Below are positions 4,855-5,526 of a stretch of DNA of 5,526 nt, in pieces (the first letter of the stretch is position 1; the number at the start of each line of letters is the position of its first letter). The stretch comes from Acidobacteriota bacterium (GTDB lineage Bacteria > Acidobacteriota > Terriglobia > Terriglobales > Acidobacteriaceae): assembly GCA_021798655.1 (NCBI GenBank), contig JAJZFE010000112.1:1-5526 (forward strand). Direction: 5' to 3'. Under the pieces are notes generated by a model. That model had not been told where the DNA came from. It saw nothing but the letters and a program-made list of their open reading frames with translations, and made no database searches. The translations under genes and the position numbers were made by a program.

Positions 4855-5526
4855 ATGCCACAGCAGCAGGTCACCACGGCCAGCCAGGCACTGAGGCAGC
4901 ACTGGTTCCTCTATGTCTACGAGGGCGTTGAGCTGGCGCTCTTCATGCTCTCGGCCTGCCTCGGCGCAGTCGTCCTCTACGCCGCGACATCGCCCGTCCC
5001 GGCAGAGCTGCCCAACACAACACTCCGCGGGCTGGCGATGGGCGCAGCCATGGGCCTCACCGCCGTACTCATCATTCATTCGCCGATGGGCAAACGTTCC
5101 GGCGCGCACTTCAACCCCGCCATCACGCTCACCTATCTGCGGCTCGGCAGAATCGCTCCGTGGGACGCCGCCTTCTACCTCGTCGGCCAGTTCGTCGGAG
5201 GCATCGCTGGGGTCGCCCTCGCCGCCCTGCTGCTTGGCCAGCGACTCGCGCTGCCGCCCGTGCGCTACGTCATCACCGTGCCCGGCAGCTATGGCACCGC
5301 TGCCGCATTCGGCGCGGAGTTCCTCATGGCATCCCTGTTGATGTTCGCCGTGCTCTGGACATCCAACCGCAAGCAGTTTGCCAGGCTCACCAGCTATCTC
5401 GTCGGCGTGCTCATCACGTTCTACGTGCTGCTCTTCGGCCCTGTCTCGGGCTTCAGCATCAACCCCGCTCGCACGGTCGGCTCGGCGTGCTTCGCGCATG
5501 TCTGGACGGCGCTGTGGCTCTACTTC
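4855..5526 (+). CDS. MIP-family channel (aquaporin/glycerol-facilitator type), C-terminus cut by window edge
   Basis: 224 codons are present with no stop, so the end lies beyond the window, probably close by. The protein is an integral inner-membrane channel for water or small neutral solutes. Hydrophobic helices are seen at about 24-45, 58-75, 104-127, 149-168, 178-196 and from 213. The two half-helix signatures are both present: GAHFNPAITL (NPA at 87-89) and GFSINPARTVGSA (NPA at 203-205, with the filter arginine R206). Three residues before the second NPA is F200, as in E. coli GlpF, but the residue after the arginine is T207 and not the Asp of GlpF. The stretch HSPMGKRSGAH before the first NPA appears longer than in GlpF. 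The start has AGAGGA (4846-4851) three bases before the ATG, a slightly tight spacing. It follows the reductase gene by 46 bases. Family assignment is firm; water versus glycerol-type transport is not decided. Confidence 0.9.
   Translation, partial: MPQQQVTTASQALRQHWFLYVYEGVELALFMLSACLGAVVLYAATSPVPAELPNTTLRGLAMGAAMGLTAVLIIHSPMGKRSGAHFNPAITLTYLRLGRIAPWDAAFYLVGQFVGGIAGVALAALLLGQRLALPPVRYVITVPGSYGTAAAFGAEFLMASLLMFAVLWTSNRKQFARLTSYLVGVLITFYVLLFGPVSGFSINPARTVGSACFAHVWTALWLYF

Noticed and set aside
4756..5499. 247-codon minus-strand ORF opposite the MIP-channel gene
   Set aside because: Highly charged, low-complexity translation expected from the antisense of hydrophobic membrane codons; the plus-strand channel has both NPA motifs.

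Overview
The window reads as ordinary chromosomal DNA from a high-GC Gram-negative bacterium. The protein style suggests Acidobacteriota, perhaps a Terriglobus/Granulicella relative: an IlvE of that type, a small outer-membrane barrel, and a type II NADH dehydrogenase. That placement comes from recall of family style, not from a search. I see no transposase, integrase, CRISPR array, tRNA, rRNA or phage gene.

Layout from left to right. (1) 1-197, minus: the N-terminal 65 codons of a MarC/UPF0056-family inner-membrane protein, cut by the window edge. (2) 198-481: a divergent intergenic region. It holds a consensus TATAAT box, a strong Shine-Dalgarno and two marked inverted repeats, all just ahead of the next gene. 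(3) 482-1417, plus: ilvE, a branched-chain amino-acid aminotransferase, followed by a textbook intrinsic terminator. (4) 1667-2251, plus: a small secreted outer-membrane beta-barrel protein. An 18-bp tandem duplication copies its last codon and stop. (5) 2295-3674, minus: a type II NADH:quinone oxidoreductase (NDH-2), convergent with the barrel gene. A long two-part hairpin overlaps its 3' end. (6) 3675-3839: a divergent intergenic region with three copies of a GGATGCG-type box. (7) 3840-4808, plus: an aldo/keto reductase with the full catalytic tetrad and a duplicated six-residue N-terminal unit. (8) 4855-5526, plus: a MIP-family (aquaporin/glyceroporin) channel, probably in one transcript with the reductase and cut at the right edge.

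The genes do not form one pathway. IlvE serves branched-chain amino-acid metabolism, NDH-2 feeds NADH electrons to quinone, the reductase uses NAD(P)H on an unknown carbonyl or sugar, and the MIP channel could move water, glycerol or another small neutral solute. Only the reductase and channel are placed like an operon. I found no convincing new multi-gene system. The observations most worth checking are in non-coding DNA or at gene ends: the 10-bp inverted repeat that brackets the ilvE -10 box and covers its ribosome binding site, the three-copy box between ndh and the reductase, and two separate frame-preserving 18-bp duplications.
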